Of a DNA stretch of 39,571 nucleotides, positions 15,210-22,017 are shown piece after piece. Source of the DNA: Lachnospiraceae bacterium (GTDB lineage Bacteria > Bacillota > Clostridia > Lachnospirales > Lachnospiraceae). How positions within the stretch are numbered: the stretch's first letter is position 1; each line of letters starts with the position of its first letter. The translations under genes were made by a program, and so were the position numbers. The notes beneath the pieces are model-generated. The model worked only from the letters and a program-made list of their open reading frames with translations. It did no database searches and was not told the DNA's origin. Location of the stretch: positions 1 through 39,571 of the forward strand of contig JAAUZY010000106.1 in NCBI GenBank assembly GCA_014804355.1, read 5' to 3'.

Positions 15210-16127
15210 TTAAAAGCAACTCAGCACTTTCCCAATATCTCCGTCAATACATATGGATTGTGCTTCAATTTCCTTCGGGCAGACGGCTTCTCCATAATTG
15301 ATACAGGCATAGATTGCCCTGGGATTTTTCATGGTCATCTGCCAAAAAGGATATTTGATAATTCCCGGCGTATTATACCCCACACCTAATTCCAAAAACA
15401 GTACTTTTGTATCCCGGTGCCGCCTTAAGAACGTTTCGTACCGCTCCGCTGCCTGATACCATCCCCCATCCTGCACGAATGTGTCATCCGCCCTCAAATT
15501 CATGCTCATGGGCTTACCGCATCTCGGACAGAGAGGAATCAATTCGTCGGGCACAGACATTCCGGCCGTCTTCCCCTCGGGCAAATACAGACTGCCGTCT
15601 GCTCCTATCTGATACCCCTGCGCCTTCACCATCTGATTAATGATTTCCTCATTATCGTATGTTTCATCATGACAAGGCTCGCTACATTGAAATAATCCAT
15701 AGTCTCCCTGCGTATAATACAATCTCTTTTTGTCAAATCCCGCTTTCTGAAAGCAATGATCCACATTCGTCGTAATCACAAAGTAGTCTTTATCCTTTAC
15801 CATCGCAAGCAGATTCTCATAAACAGGCTTCGGGGCGTTCATATATCGATTTACATAAATATTCCGACTCCAAAATGCCCAATGCTCATTTAAGCTGTCA
15901 TATGGATAGAAACCTCCTGCATACATATCCTTAAAATGATATTTTGAAGCAAAATCCCCGAAATATGTTTGAAAACGCTCTCCGCTGTAAGTAAACCCCG
16001 CCGCTGTAGAGAGACCTGCACCTGCGCCGACGATAACCGTTTCCGCCTGCTCTAACGCCTGCCGGAGTGCTGATATTTCGTTTGTCGTACTCATTGTGTT
16101 TTGTTCTTTAGACCGCATAAGTAACAT
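15210..16127 (-). CDS. SirTM-like (class M) sirtuin, NAD-dependent
   Basis: 305 aa. NAD-binding motif 'VIVGAGAGLSTAAGFTYSGERF' (31-52), 'FVITTNVDHCFQKAGFD' (Asn121) and 'YYTQGDYGLFQCSEPCH'. The position equivalent to the catalytic His of deacetylating sirtuins (the 'HG' motif) is Gln140, as in SirTM enzymes that ADP-ribosylate lipoylated GcvH-like proteins. The zinc ligands are Cys148 and Cys152 with Cys200 and Cys203. SirTMs are normally encoded next to a macrodomain hydrolase, GcvH-L and LplA2; none of these is present here. Instead it lies 66 bp downstream of the nitroreductase in the RiPP cluster. The Gln and overall form make ADP-ribosylation more likely than deacetylation. Start 16127 follows a GGGTGAG site; Met 16094 is an alternative. 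Confidence 0.85.
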   Translation of the reverse strand: MLLMRSKEQNTMSTTNEISALRQALEQAETVIVGAGAGLSTAAGFTYSGERFQTYFGDFASKYHFKDMYAGGFYPYDSLNEHWAFWSRNIYVNRYMNAPKPVYENLLAMVKDKDYFVITTNVDHCFQKAGFDKKRLYYTQGDYGLFQCSEPCHDETYDNEEIINQMVKAQGYQIGADGSLYLPEGKTAGMSVPDELIPLCPRCGKPMSMNLRADDTFVQDGGWYQAAERYETFLRRHRDTKVLFLELGVGYNTPGIIKYPFWQMTMKNPRAIYACINYGEAVCPKEIEAQSICIDGDIGKVLSCF

Positions 16128-16193
16128 GTTCTCACCCTTTTCTTGATATGACCGCCTGTACCGGATAATGTTCTTTCTCGCCGGTCTGCGGAT

Positions 16194-16784
16194 TTAGTTC
16201 ACCCTGATAATCCGCCCATCTTTCCGCGCTTTCGCCTTTGGCGCCTGCTCGTCTTTCGGATAGCCTAACAGGACGTGGAGAGCCGCAAAATAATCCGTTC
16301 TGATATTCCATTCCCGCAAAACTTCCTGCCCATACGGATCTGCAAACGATTCCCACGCAGACCCGATATAACACCCGCCTAAACCAATGGAATGCGCGGC
16401 AAGCAGCATATTTTCAGCAGCGGCGCTGGCATCGTAGGGAGCGAACAGAAAATTTTTAGGTACAAACAATGTAATGACTGTAGGCGCATCATAAAAAGCA
16501 TTGAAAATATCAGGATCATCGGCGATACTGGGCTGTTCCTTTGAAATGTATACGGTGTCCGTTGACATCTTTACCGTAGAATTGTTCCGTTTGATCCTTC
16601 CCAATTTTTCATTCATTTCCCTGTTCTGCGATACCACAAACAGCACGCCCTGCCTTCCGCCTGCACTTGGAGCATACATACCCGCGTCCAATACAGCCTG
16701 CAATTCCTCTTCACTGATCTGCTCCTCCCTAAAACGGCGGATGGGTCTTCTCGTCATCCTATTCTCCAGCACTTCATTCGTCAT
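16194..16784 (-). CDS. Nitroreductase-family FMN oxidoreductase
   Basis: 196 aa. The N-terminal 'RPIRRFREEQISEEELQAVLDAGMYAPSAGGRQGVLFVV' is the FMN-phosphate and dimer-swapped segment of the nitroreductase fold, and 'DASAAAENMLLAAHSIGLGGCYIGSA' is the second conserved block around the isoalloxazine. The C-terminal 'VLLGYPKDEQAPKAKARK' is typical. The family uses NAD(P)H and FMN to reduce quinones, nitro groups or, in some peptide pathways, to oxidise or dehydrogenate peptide bonds. ATG 16784 is preceded by GGGAGGGG. It lies between the radical SAM gene and the sirtuin gene in the same orientation; a role in peptide maturation is possible, but a general oxidoreductase is not excluded. Confidence 0.88.
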   Translation of the reverse strand: MTNEVLENRMTRRPIRRFREEQISEEELQAVLDAGMYAPSAGGRQGVLFVVSQNREMNEKLGRIKRNNSTVKMSTDTVYISKEQPSIADDPDIFNAFYDAPTVITLFVPKNFLFAPYDASAAAENMLLAAHSIGLGGCYIGSAWESFADPYGQEVLREWNIRTDYFAALHVLLGYPKDEQAPKAKARKDGRIIRVN

Positions 16785-16806
16785 TGCAACCCCTCCCGCT
16801 TATTCT

Positions 16807-16923
16807 GTAACAGTTCAGCTTTGCTTCACTGTTACTGCATCCGACCATCCTAAATCGCTTCGCGATAGGTCGGATGCTTACACCCCACTCTTTTGCACGG
16901 TCAGCGCAGTAAATGCGCAGACC
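16807..16923. repeat. Three consecutive hairpins in the spacer between nitroreductase and radical SAM genes
   Basis: Hairpin 1: 8-bp arms 16807-16814 and 16828-16835. Hairpin 2: 10-bp arms 16837-16846 and 16868-16877, with an inner ATCGC/GCGAT stem. Hairpin 3: GGTC-A-GCGCA (16899-16908) with TGCGC-A-GACC (16914-16923). All arms are perfect except for the facing A-A pair in hairpin 3. They fill the 150-bp spacer and look like a palindromic repeat insertion. They may also dampen transcription from the radical SAM gene into the nitroreductase. Confidence 0.7.
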
Positions 16924-16934
16924 TGATTAAACTG

Positions 16935-17972
16935 CTACCTTAACTCTACTTCTTTCCAACACTGTGGGTCCGCACCGTAAAAATTTCCCGTAGTTCCGTA
17001 GGTTACGGCAGGACAGCCGCGGCAAAATCCCCTCAGTTCACACTTGCTGCATTTCTCGAATTTATCATAATCCCGATAAATTTCTTCTTTTGTAATAAAA
17101 ATATCATAGAGTGTATCCCGAAAAACATTCCCGACTTTACTTTCAAATCTCCGGCAGGCATACACATCTCCGTTCGGCAGGATCGTCATGTGGCAGATGC
17201 CGCAATGACATCCCTCGTAGATCATGCCCTTTTGTGCATATTCGGGAATTTGAAAAAGTCCCTTCTCATAAAGGTACAGTGTCCACAAATGATCTTTCAA
17301 ATTGAAATAGGTGTTCACTCCCTGCTCTTTATATGCCTCATATTTATGCCACAGCTTATCCAGAAAATCCCTGTATACCAGCGGCTGAATTCCCGTATCC
17401 TTTTCTTCGCTTGTGGGACAATATCTTCCGAAAGCAAAAATATCTGCTTTGTGCTCTACAACCAGATCAACCACATCGGGCATTTCCTCTATATTTGTTC
17501 CCGATACCGTGGACATAATCGCACACTTAATACCCGCATTACGGATAACCGCTATTTTTTCCACCGTACAATCAAAAGAGCCGGGCTTTCGGAAGTAATC
17601 ATGTGTTTCCCGCATGCCGTCAATGGACATCTGATATTTCTCGCAACCACATTCTTTCAGCCTGCGGCACACCTCATCTGTTAAATGAAACGGATTTCCC
17701 ATAATAGTAAACTTATAGCCTTTCTGTTTCATCAACTCCATAAGTTCCCAGAAATCAGGGTGCAGAATGGGATCTCCGCCTGTGATATAAAAATAGGGTG
17801 TGCGGTTTAGGCGTTCACACATATCTTCTATATTGGAAATAACCCTTTTCATGTTATCAAAACTCATGGACAGAAGTTCGCTGCATTTTCCTTCTGAAAA
17901 AATATAGCAATGTTTACATCTCTGGTCACAATAATCTGTTATATGCCATTGAAAAGCAAAATAAGGTTTCAT
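16935..17972 (-). CDS. Radical SAM/SPASM peptide maturase, ACGX-type system
   Basis: 345 aa. The radical SAM cluster ligands are Cys15, Cys19 and Cys22 ('ITDYCDQRCKHCYIF'), followed by 'YITGGDP' (SAM-binding GGE-like motif). The C-terminal SPASM/Twitch region has Cys255, 257, 260, 273 ('GCHCGICHMTILPNGDVYACRRFES'), 308, 311, 317, 320 ('CSKCELRGFCRGCP') and 338, enough for two auxiliary 4Fe-4S clusters. Enzymes of this architecture introduce thioether or carbon-carbon crosslinks into a ribosomal precursor. The next gene upstream encodes a peptide with seven SACG units, which is the natural substrate. From memory, this enzyme/peptide pair corresponds to the class called the 'ACGX system'. The start ATG at 17972 follows AAAGGA at 11-nt spacing. 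Confidence 0.92.
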   Translation of the reverse strand: MKPYFAFQWHITDYCDQRCKHCYIFSEGKCSELLSMSFDNMKRVISNIEDMCERLNRTPYFYITGGDPILHPDFWELMELMKQKGYKFTIMGNPFHLTDEVCRRLKECGCEKYQMSIDGMRETHDYFRKPGSFDCTVEKIAVIRNAGIKCAIMSTVSGTNIEEMPDVVDLVVEHKADIFAFGRYCPTSEEKDTGIQPLVYRDFLDKLWHKYEAYKEQGVNTYFNLKDHLWTLYLYEKGLFQIPEYAQKGMIYEGCHCGICHMTILPNGDVYACRRFESKVGNVFRDTLYDIFITKEEIYRDYDKFEKCSKCELRGFCRGCPAVTYGTTGNFYGADPQCWKEVELR

Positions 17973-18026
17973 GAATATTACAGTCCTTTCAAATGTCTCG
18001 TCATATATCTGCCAATATATCCGGTC

Positions 18027-18069
18027 ATGATTCAGAGCCGGACACCTGTTCTGACCGACTCTGAATCAT
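18027..18069 (-). promoter_or_regulatory. Hairpin between precursor peptide and maturase genes
   Basis: An 11-bp perfect inverted repeat (18027-18037 with 18059-18069) with further GC pairing in the loop lies between the precursor stop and the radical SAM start. It lacks a T-run, so it is more likely an RNA-stabilising or partial-termination hairpin. It could set a high precursor:enzyme ratio, a common arrangement in RiPP operons. Confidence 0.6.
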
Positions 18070-18095
18070 TCCTTAGCCGATATTAAGCTGATAAT

Positions 18096-18311
18096 CTACT
18101 TATCTCCGGCACCGCATGCGCTCCCACATGCGCTCGGTTTTTCCTCTGGTGCTGCCGCTCCGCATGCACTCGGCTTATCACCTGCTCCGCACGCGCTTCC
18201 GCATGCACTCGGTTTCTCTTCCGGTGACGCTGCACCACACGCAGACGGCTTGTCGCTTGCTCCGCACGCGCTTACATTTCCTGCAAATTCCGCAACATTT
18301 GATAATGCCAT
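18096..18311 (-). CDS. Ribosomal precursor peptide with seven SACG repeats (ACGX-type RiPP)
   Basis: 71 aa. A short leader (about 1-13, 'MALSNVAEFAGNV') precedes a core of seven Ser-Ala-Cys-Gly units, spaced by Ala-rich, Lys-Pro and Pro-Glu-Glu-Lys-Pro linkers: SACGASDKP, SACGAASPEEKP, SACG, SACGAGDKP, SACGAAAPEEKP, SACG, SACGAGDK. The last four units duplicate the preceding ones, so the gene has grown by internal duplication. All Cys are in the same context, suggesting uniform modification (for example Cys-to-alpha-carbon thioethers) by the radical SAM enzyme. The start at ATG 18311 follows AGGAGG with 7-nt spacing; a TTG two codons earlier is ignored. It has no transporter or peptidase gene nearby, so export and leader removal are unexplained. 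Confidence 0.92.
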   Translation of the reverse strand: MALSNVAEFAGNVSACGASDKPSACGAASPEEKPSACGSACGAGDKPSACGAAAPEEKPSACGSACGAGDK

Positions 18312-18401
18312 AACCAATCCTCCTGTATGTTTTATATTCTGCCTTTCGACAAGTTTATCTTAACAAGTGCAGACATAATAAAAAAGTACGCACAATTTTA
18401 T

Positions 18402-18432
18402 TACATAGTTACAAAAAGGTAACCTATGTCAA
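18402..18432 (-). promoter_or_regulatory. Putative promoter of the RiPP precursor with inner palindrome
   Basis: On the minus strand TTGACA (18432-18427) is followed after 19 bp by TATGTA (18407-18402). Between them lies GGTTAC-CTTTTT-GTAAC, an inverted repeat that could be an operator. The wide spacer keeps confidence low. Confidence 0.4.
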
Positions 18433-18551
18433 AAAAAATTCAAAGCATATCGATCAATTCACAATTTCCATACGTTTTATGTTATAATGTTTTCTGTGAT
18501 TTAGCACTCTTCCCCTTAAAGGTGCCAAATCACAATTAGAATTTAAAAAGA

Positions 18552-18651
18552 GGTGTTAGTCAACATCTGTGTTGGTACGCGTGTTTCCGGCAGCTGAATG
18601 CCTAAATATCAGTCTTTATATGCTGCACCAACACATTTATTGACTAACACC
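18552..18651. mobile_element. MITE-like element with 12-bp inverted ends and 8-bp target duplication
   Basis: A 100-bp non-coding element whose ends GGTGTTAGTCAA (18552-18563) and TTGACTAACACC (18640-18651) are perfect inverted repeats. A second inner pair (18568-18576 with 18627-18635) is separated from the ends by 4-nt loops on each side. The element is flanked by a perfect 8-bp direct repeat TAAAAAGA (18544-18551 and 18652-18659), as made on insertion by several IS families. No transposase is encoded. Confidence 0.6.
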
Positions 18652-18775
18652 TAAAAAGAGTACGTTTGGCAAATAGATGTTATAACAATATACAATTAAC
18701 AATAAATCATATATCACCAATGAATATCATCACTGGGATCATATTGGTGACCACAAATAAAGGAGACTCGCTGAA

Positions 18776-19621
18776 ATGAATGTGATAATACTTGGCTCAG
18801 GCGGCTGTGTCAGCACGCCAAGACCATGCTGTAACTGCCCTATATGCACAGAGGCGCGACTGAAAGGCTTTCCCTATACGCGAACAGGCTGCAGTCTTTT
18901 TATTGAAGATATCAATGTATTGATTGATACGCCGGAAGATATCAACGCTGCGCTGAATAATGCCCGCATACAAAAGGTGGAACATATTTTATACAGCCAC
19001 TGCGATCCGGACCACACAATGGGAATGCGGGTGATCGAACAACTGAAAATGGACTGGCTTGCCGCTTCGCTAGGGAAAAAATCTGATAATCCAATAGAAG
19101 TTGCTTCTTTACCTGCCATCCTTGAAGATATCCAAAAACAAGGAACCGCTTATGGTTCAGTTCTTTCCTATTATGAAGCCAAAGGTCTTGTATATATGAG
19201 CGGAATTCGTAATCTGAAAGGAAAGAATATTTTAATTGATCTTGTTCCGGCAAACGAACAGGAACATGTAACAATATTTGTTATTTCCTCTAATGGTAAA
19301 AAAATAATCTATGCCCCTTGCGATGTAAAACCATTTCCGGTGTCAGAGAAATTCCAGAATGCGGATATTTTGATTATTGGTAATACAATTGTTGGTGATG
19401 TCTTGAAGGACGGATTTGTATTGAATAAAGATAATCCATTAAGAAAAGAACTGTTTACTTTAGATGAAATTGATAATATAAGGAAGCAATACGGAATTAA
19501 AAAAGTCATTATTACACATTTAGAGGAAGACTGGGGAAAATCTTACGACGATTATAAAAAATTAGAACATGAATTGGATTCAATACATTTTGCATATGAT
19601 GGATTGAAAATACAATTATAG
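18776..19621 (+). CDS. MBL-fold metallo-hydrolase, PhnP-like
   Basis: 281 aa. The N-terminal 'VIILGSGGCVSTPRPCCNCPIC' combines the MBL entry strand with a Cys cluster (C-C-N-C-P-I-C) like the structural zinc site of PhnP-type proteins. The active-site motif is 'YSHCDPDHTMGMR' (HxxxDH form), then 'IIYAPCDVKP' and the late metal ligand in 'KVIITHLEED'. Family members hydrolyse cyclic phosphodiesters or act as tRNase/lactonase-like phosphodiesterases; the exact substrate cannot be told. A homologous MBL protein is also found with some radical SAM and PQQ-type loci, but here it is on the opposite strand to the RiPP genes. The ribosome binding site AAAGGAGA precedes ATG 18776. Confidence 0.88.
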   Translation: MNVIILGSGGCVSTPRPCCNCPICTEARLKGFPYTRTGCSLFIEDINVLIDTPEDINAALNNARIQKVEHILYSHCDPDHTMGMRVIEQLKMDWLAASLGKKSDNPIEVASLPAILEDIQKQGTAYGSVLSYYEAKGLVYMSGIRNLKGKNILIDLVPANEQEHVTIFVISSNGKKIIYAPCDVKPFPVSEKFQNADILIIGNTIVGDVLKDGFVLNKDNPLRKELFTLDEIDNIRKQYGIKKVIITHLEEDWGKSYDDYKKLEHELDSIHFAYDGLKIQL

Positions 19622-19709
19622 AAGCGTCCGATTCTGAATGCAATGCAAAACTAATTCAGGCTAATTATTCTATTGTAATTGTGCCATTAGTTAATTTACA
19701 AAAAGTATC

Positions 19710-20363
19710 TTATATTCCAATCGGACAGGCAGCCATGCAAAGACCGCAAGCATTTTTTCTTCCATGCTTTTCAATATACAAACTTCTTTTTTGGTTGCAT
19801 AACTGATAGTCAATAATGTCATTTCTCAATGTGTCAATATCCCATTTCACATCATGCAGCGCATTATATGGACAAATCTGAACGCACTTTATGCACGAAT
19901 CCGGGCAATTACTTTTTATTATTCTTTGCCCATATCCAAATTGACTGTCTATCAAAATTGCGGACAATCTTACTCTTGGTCCGTATTTTTCCGTAATGAC
20001 AACATCATTTTTCCCTATCCAACCCAATCCGGCATTAACCGCAGCATATTTAAATGAAAACGGAGCAACTAATTCTTCTTCACTACTCTGTGCTACAGGC
20101 GGAATATAATATTTTACCTTATGCACATTAAGTATTTCTTCTATTTGCACTAAAATCTCATCTACTACTCTTTTTGCATCTTGGATTCCTCTTTCGAACC
20201 TTTCTTCTGTATAATTTTTAATCGTAAGCTGCTCTCCATAGGGAACTGCAAACACTAAAGCCGACCTATATTGACTTGCATACAAGCTATATGGGATACT
20301 CGTAAATCCATATATACTACTGGGGTATTTTGAAAATAGCTGTTGAATTATTTCTTCGACCAT
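19710..20363 (-). CDS. QueG-like 4Fe-4S double-cluster protein
   Basis: 217 aa. The N-terminal half matches the corrinoid-binding region of epoxyqueuosine reductase-type proteins ('SALVFAVPYG', 'YIPPVAQSSEEELVAPFSFKYAAVNAGLGWIGKNDVVITEKYGPRVRLSAILID'). The C-terminal part has two ferredoxin-type Cys sets: 'CPDSCIKCVQICPYNA' and 'CGLCMAACPIG'. It lacks the HEAT-repeat region of full QueG, so it is a short paralogue; the function may be redox or dehalogenation-like rather than tRNA epoxyqueuosine reduction. It starts at ATG 20363 after AGGAGC. It is convergent with the hydrolase gene and has no queuosine genes nearby. Confidence 0.82.
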   Translation of the reverse strand: MVEEIIQQLFSKYPSSIYGFTSIPYSLYASQYRSALVFAVPYGEQLTIKNYTEERFERGIQDAKRVVDEILVQIEEILNVHKVKYYIPPVAQSSEEELVAPFSFKYAAVNAGLGWIGKNDVVITEKYGPRVRLSAILIDSQFGYGQRIIKSNCPDSCIKCVQICPYNALHDVKWDIDTLRNDIIDYQLCNQKRSLYIEKHGRKNACGLCMAACPIGI

Positions 20364-20430
20364 AAATCTCAGCTCCTAAAAGTTTGTATCCAGCATTTTG
20401 CTTTCTTATTACTTATAATAATTACAATAT

Positions 20431-20565
20431 TCATTCAAATTTAAATACCTGTCTTGCACCGGATACTTCCAACGTGGAACGTTTCGGGCGTTGTTTCCAG
20501 GCTATCAGCTCATCATACACTTTCACAGCCCACGGAAAATGTATGCTCTTCGCGTTCTCCCAGAC
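20431..20565 (-). pseudogene. Remnant of an AAA-ATPase (DUF4143-type) N-terminus
   Basis: The minus-strand frame reads 'SHVWENAKSIHFPWAVKVY', 'DELIAWKQRPKRSTLEVSG' and 'ARQVFKFE', then stops at 20431-20433. This matches the start of the ATPases in which GARQVGKTT is the Walker A motif; here the sequence breaks right after GARQV, within Walker A. There is no start codon in the frame and a stop lies upstream, so it is a decayed fragment left by a deletion. The plus-strand ORF over it is only its shadow. Confidence 0.6.
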
Positions 20566-20664
20566 ATGACTTAGTTATACTTAAGCGGCGTTTTTTGACA
20601 CCCTAGAATAACTTCATGTCTTATTATACCAAAAAAAAGCATATTTACATAGCAAAAACAAAAG

Positions 20665-20689
20665 TTTGTACAGTGTACCAGTGTACAAA
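20665..20689. promoter_or_regulatory. Palindromic operator-like site upstream of the HxlR gene
   Basis: TTTGTACA (20665-20672) and TGTACAAA (20682-20689) are perfect inverted 8-mers; a third GTAC lies between them. The site is about 130 bp before the HxlR start and 53 bp before its promoter's -35. It is a candidate HxlR operator. The rest of 20570-20750 is AT-rich with no gene visible. Confidence 0.45.
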
Positions 20690-20741
20690 ACAGTTTATAA
20701 CAAGTCACTTTTTTGAAAATATTGAAACAGTACTTCCATCA

Positions 20742-20770
20742 TTGTTATTTTAGGAATATTGCACTATAAT
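20742..20770 (+). promoter_or_regulatory. Promoter of the HxlR/two-component operon
   Basis: TTGTTA (20742-20747) and TATAAT (20765-20770) with a 17-bp spacer, 47 bp before the HxlR start. Confidence 0.65.
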
Positions 20771-20817
20771 CAGAGTGTAAGTATCAAAAAGAAACCAACG
20801 AAATGAGGTATCATACC

Positions 20818-21150
20818 ATGAAGACCAAAGACGAATTACCGGAATGCCCCGTTGCCACTACGGTATCTATCATCGGCAGCAAGTGGAAACTCCTGATCAT
20901 ACGAAATCTTCTCGCCCGTCCGTGGCGTTTCAATGAATTAAAAAAAGACTTAGAAGGTATCAGCCAGAAAGTATTAACCGATTCCCTGCGTGCCATGGAA
21001 GATGACGGTATTATCACGAGAACCGTTTATCCCGAAGTACCGCCCCGCGTAGAGTATGCCTTAAGTGAATTAGGGGAGTCCATGCGCCCGATTCTGGATG
21101 CAATGCAGATCTGGGGCGAAGAATATAAGAAAGGCATCTTTTATGACTAA
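20818..21150 (+). CDS. HxlR-family winged-helix regulator
   Basis: 110 aa. The HxlR signature is clear: 'CPVATTVSIIGSKWKLLIIRNLLARPWRFNELKKDLEGISQKVLTDSLRAMEDDGIITRTVYPEVPPRVEYALSELGESM'. It keeps the conserved N-terminal Cys (Cys10) that senses electrophiles or oxidants in family members such as HypR/YodB-like proteins. I start at ATG 20818 (GAGG at 8-nt spacing) instead of ATG 20803. Its last 8 nt overlap the start of a response regulator gene. An HxlR gene coupled to a two-component system is unusual, and suggests redox or drug control over the downstream sensor and transporter. Confidence 0.9.
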   Translation: MKTKDELPECPVATTVSIIGSKWKLLIIRNLLARPWRFNELKKDLEGISQKVLTDSLRAMEDDGIITRTVYPEVPPRVEYALSELGESMRPILDAMQIWGEEYKKGIFYD

Positions 21151-21946
21151 AATATTACTACTCGAAGACGATATCAGCCTCATAGACGGACTGGAATACT
21201 CCCTGCAAAAGAACGGATTTGATGTAGAAACCGTCCGCACCGTAAGCGATGCATTGAGCAGTATCATTGACCAATTTAGTCATTTCGATTTACTCATCCT
21301 CGATGTCACCCTCCCCGACGGAACCGGTTTTGAAGTCTGTGAAAAGGTTCGGCAACAAAATAAGCAGATCCCTATTATTTTCCTCACTGCCTCCGATGAA
21401 GAAGTGAATATCATACGTGGACTTGACTGCGGAGGAGATGATTACATCACAAAACCCTTTAAGATCGGGGAACTCTGCTCACGAATTCGCGCTTTACTGC
21501 GGCGTGCTCATATTTCCACGCAGACGCACTCACCTTCTGCCTCATATGAAACTCCCGCCGGAACGCCTGATGTACCATTCCCCTCTGCCCAGTATGGGAC
21601 AACCGTACACGGGAATAATCTCCAAGCTACAATCACCAATTCGTCCGTCCTTATCTCCGGCAGCCTCACGATCGACCTTACGGCAAGCCGCGTAACACGT
21701 GACGGTGATCCCGTAGAACTGACCAAGGCAGAATACCGGCTTCTGTGCCTGCTTGTACAAAACGCAGATCAGGTTATTACCCGCGATATCATTCTGGACA
21801 AATTATGGGACAGCGCAGGCGATTTCGTAGATGATAACACATTATCCGTATATATCCGCCGTCTACGTGAGAAAATCGAGACCGATCCCTCGCATCCGGA
21901 ACATCTTATTACCGTACGAGGTTTCGGATACCGCTGGAAATCATAA
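21143..21946 (+). CDS. OmpR-type response regulator with an extended linker
   Basis: 267 aa, about 40 residues longer than usual. The receiver (about 1-118) has 'LLEDDISLIDGLEYSLQ', Asp54 in LLILDVTLPDGTGF, 'IIFLTASDEE' and Lys in 'DDYITKPFKI'. A low-complexity Ser/Thr/Pro-rich linker of about 60 residues (120-180, 'STQTHSPSASYETPAGTPDV' and on) replaces the usual short linker. The winged helix (about 180-267) ends 'LRVYIRRLREKIE'-like, as 'LSVYIRRLREKIETDPSHPEHLITVRGFGYRWKS'. The ATG at 21143 overlaps the HxlR stop; the longer frame from 21098 is ignored. It would bind the TGTAAGAT repeats before the ABC operon (23281, 23303), which is inference from position. Confidence 0.92.
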   Translation: MTKILLLEDDISLIDGLEYSLQKNGFDVETVRTVSDALSSIIDQFSHFDLLILDVTLPDGTGFEVCEKVRQQNKQIPIIFLTASDEEVNIIRGLDCGGDDYITKPFKIGELCSRIRALLRRAHISTQTHSPSASYETPAGTPDVPFPSAQYGTTVHGNNLQATITNSSVLISGSLTIDLTASRVTRDGDPVELTKAEYRLLCLLVQNADQVITRDIILDKLWDSAGDFVDDNTLSVYIRRLREKIETDPSHPEHLITVRGFGYRWKS

Positions 21947-22017
21947 CCCGTCATATGCGGCGCTAATCTCATACATCAGATCGCTTATAAACATCAAGAA
22001 AGGCATGAAGAATAAAC

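Larger units (their letters stand above)
18312..18775. other. Intergenic region with regulatory hairpins between RiPP precursor and hydrolase genes
   Basis: 464 bp without a gene. Besides the precursor promoter it holds a plus-strand TATAAT at 18483-18488 followed by a 13-nt inverted repeat with one A-C mismatch (18495-18535), the MITE-like element at 18552-18651, and an 8-bp inverted repeat TCACCAAT/ATTGGTGA (18714-18721, 18743-18750) just before the hydrolase gene, which may be an operator or leader hairpin. Confidence 0.6.

Noticed and set aside
18116-18313. Plus-strand ORF over the RiPP precursor
   Set aside because: It is the antisense shadow of the repeat-rich SACG gene, with no ribosome binding site; the minus-strand gene has AGGAGG and a matching maturase.
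20384-20569. 61-aa plus-strand ORF
   Set aside because: It lies antisense to a recognisable AAA-ATPase remnant and shows no family motif.
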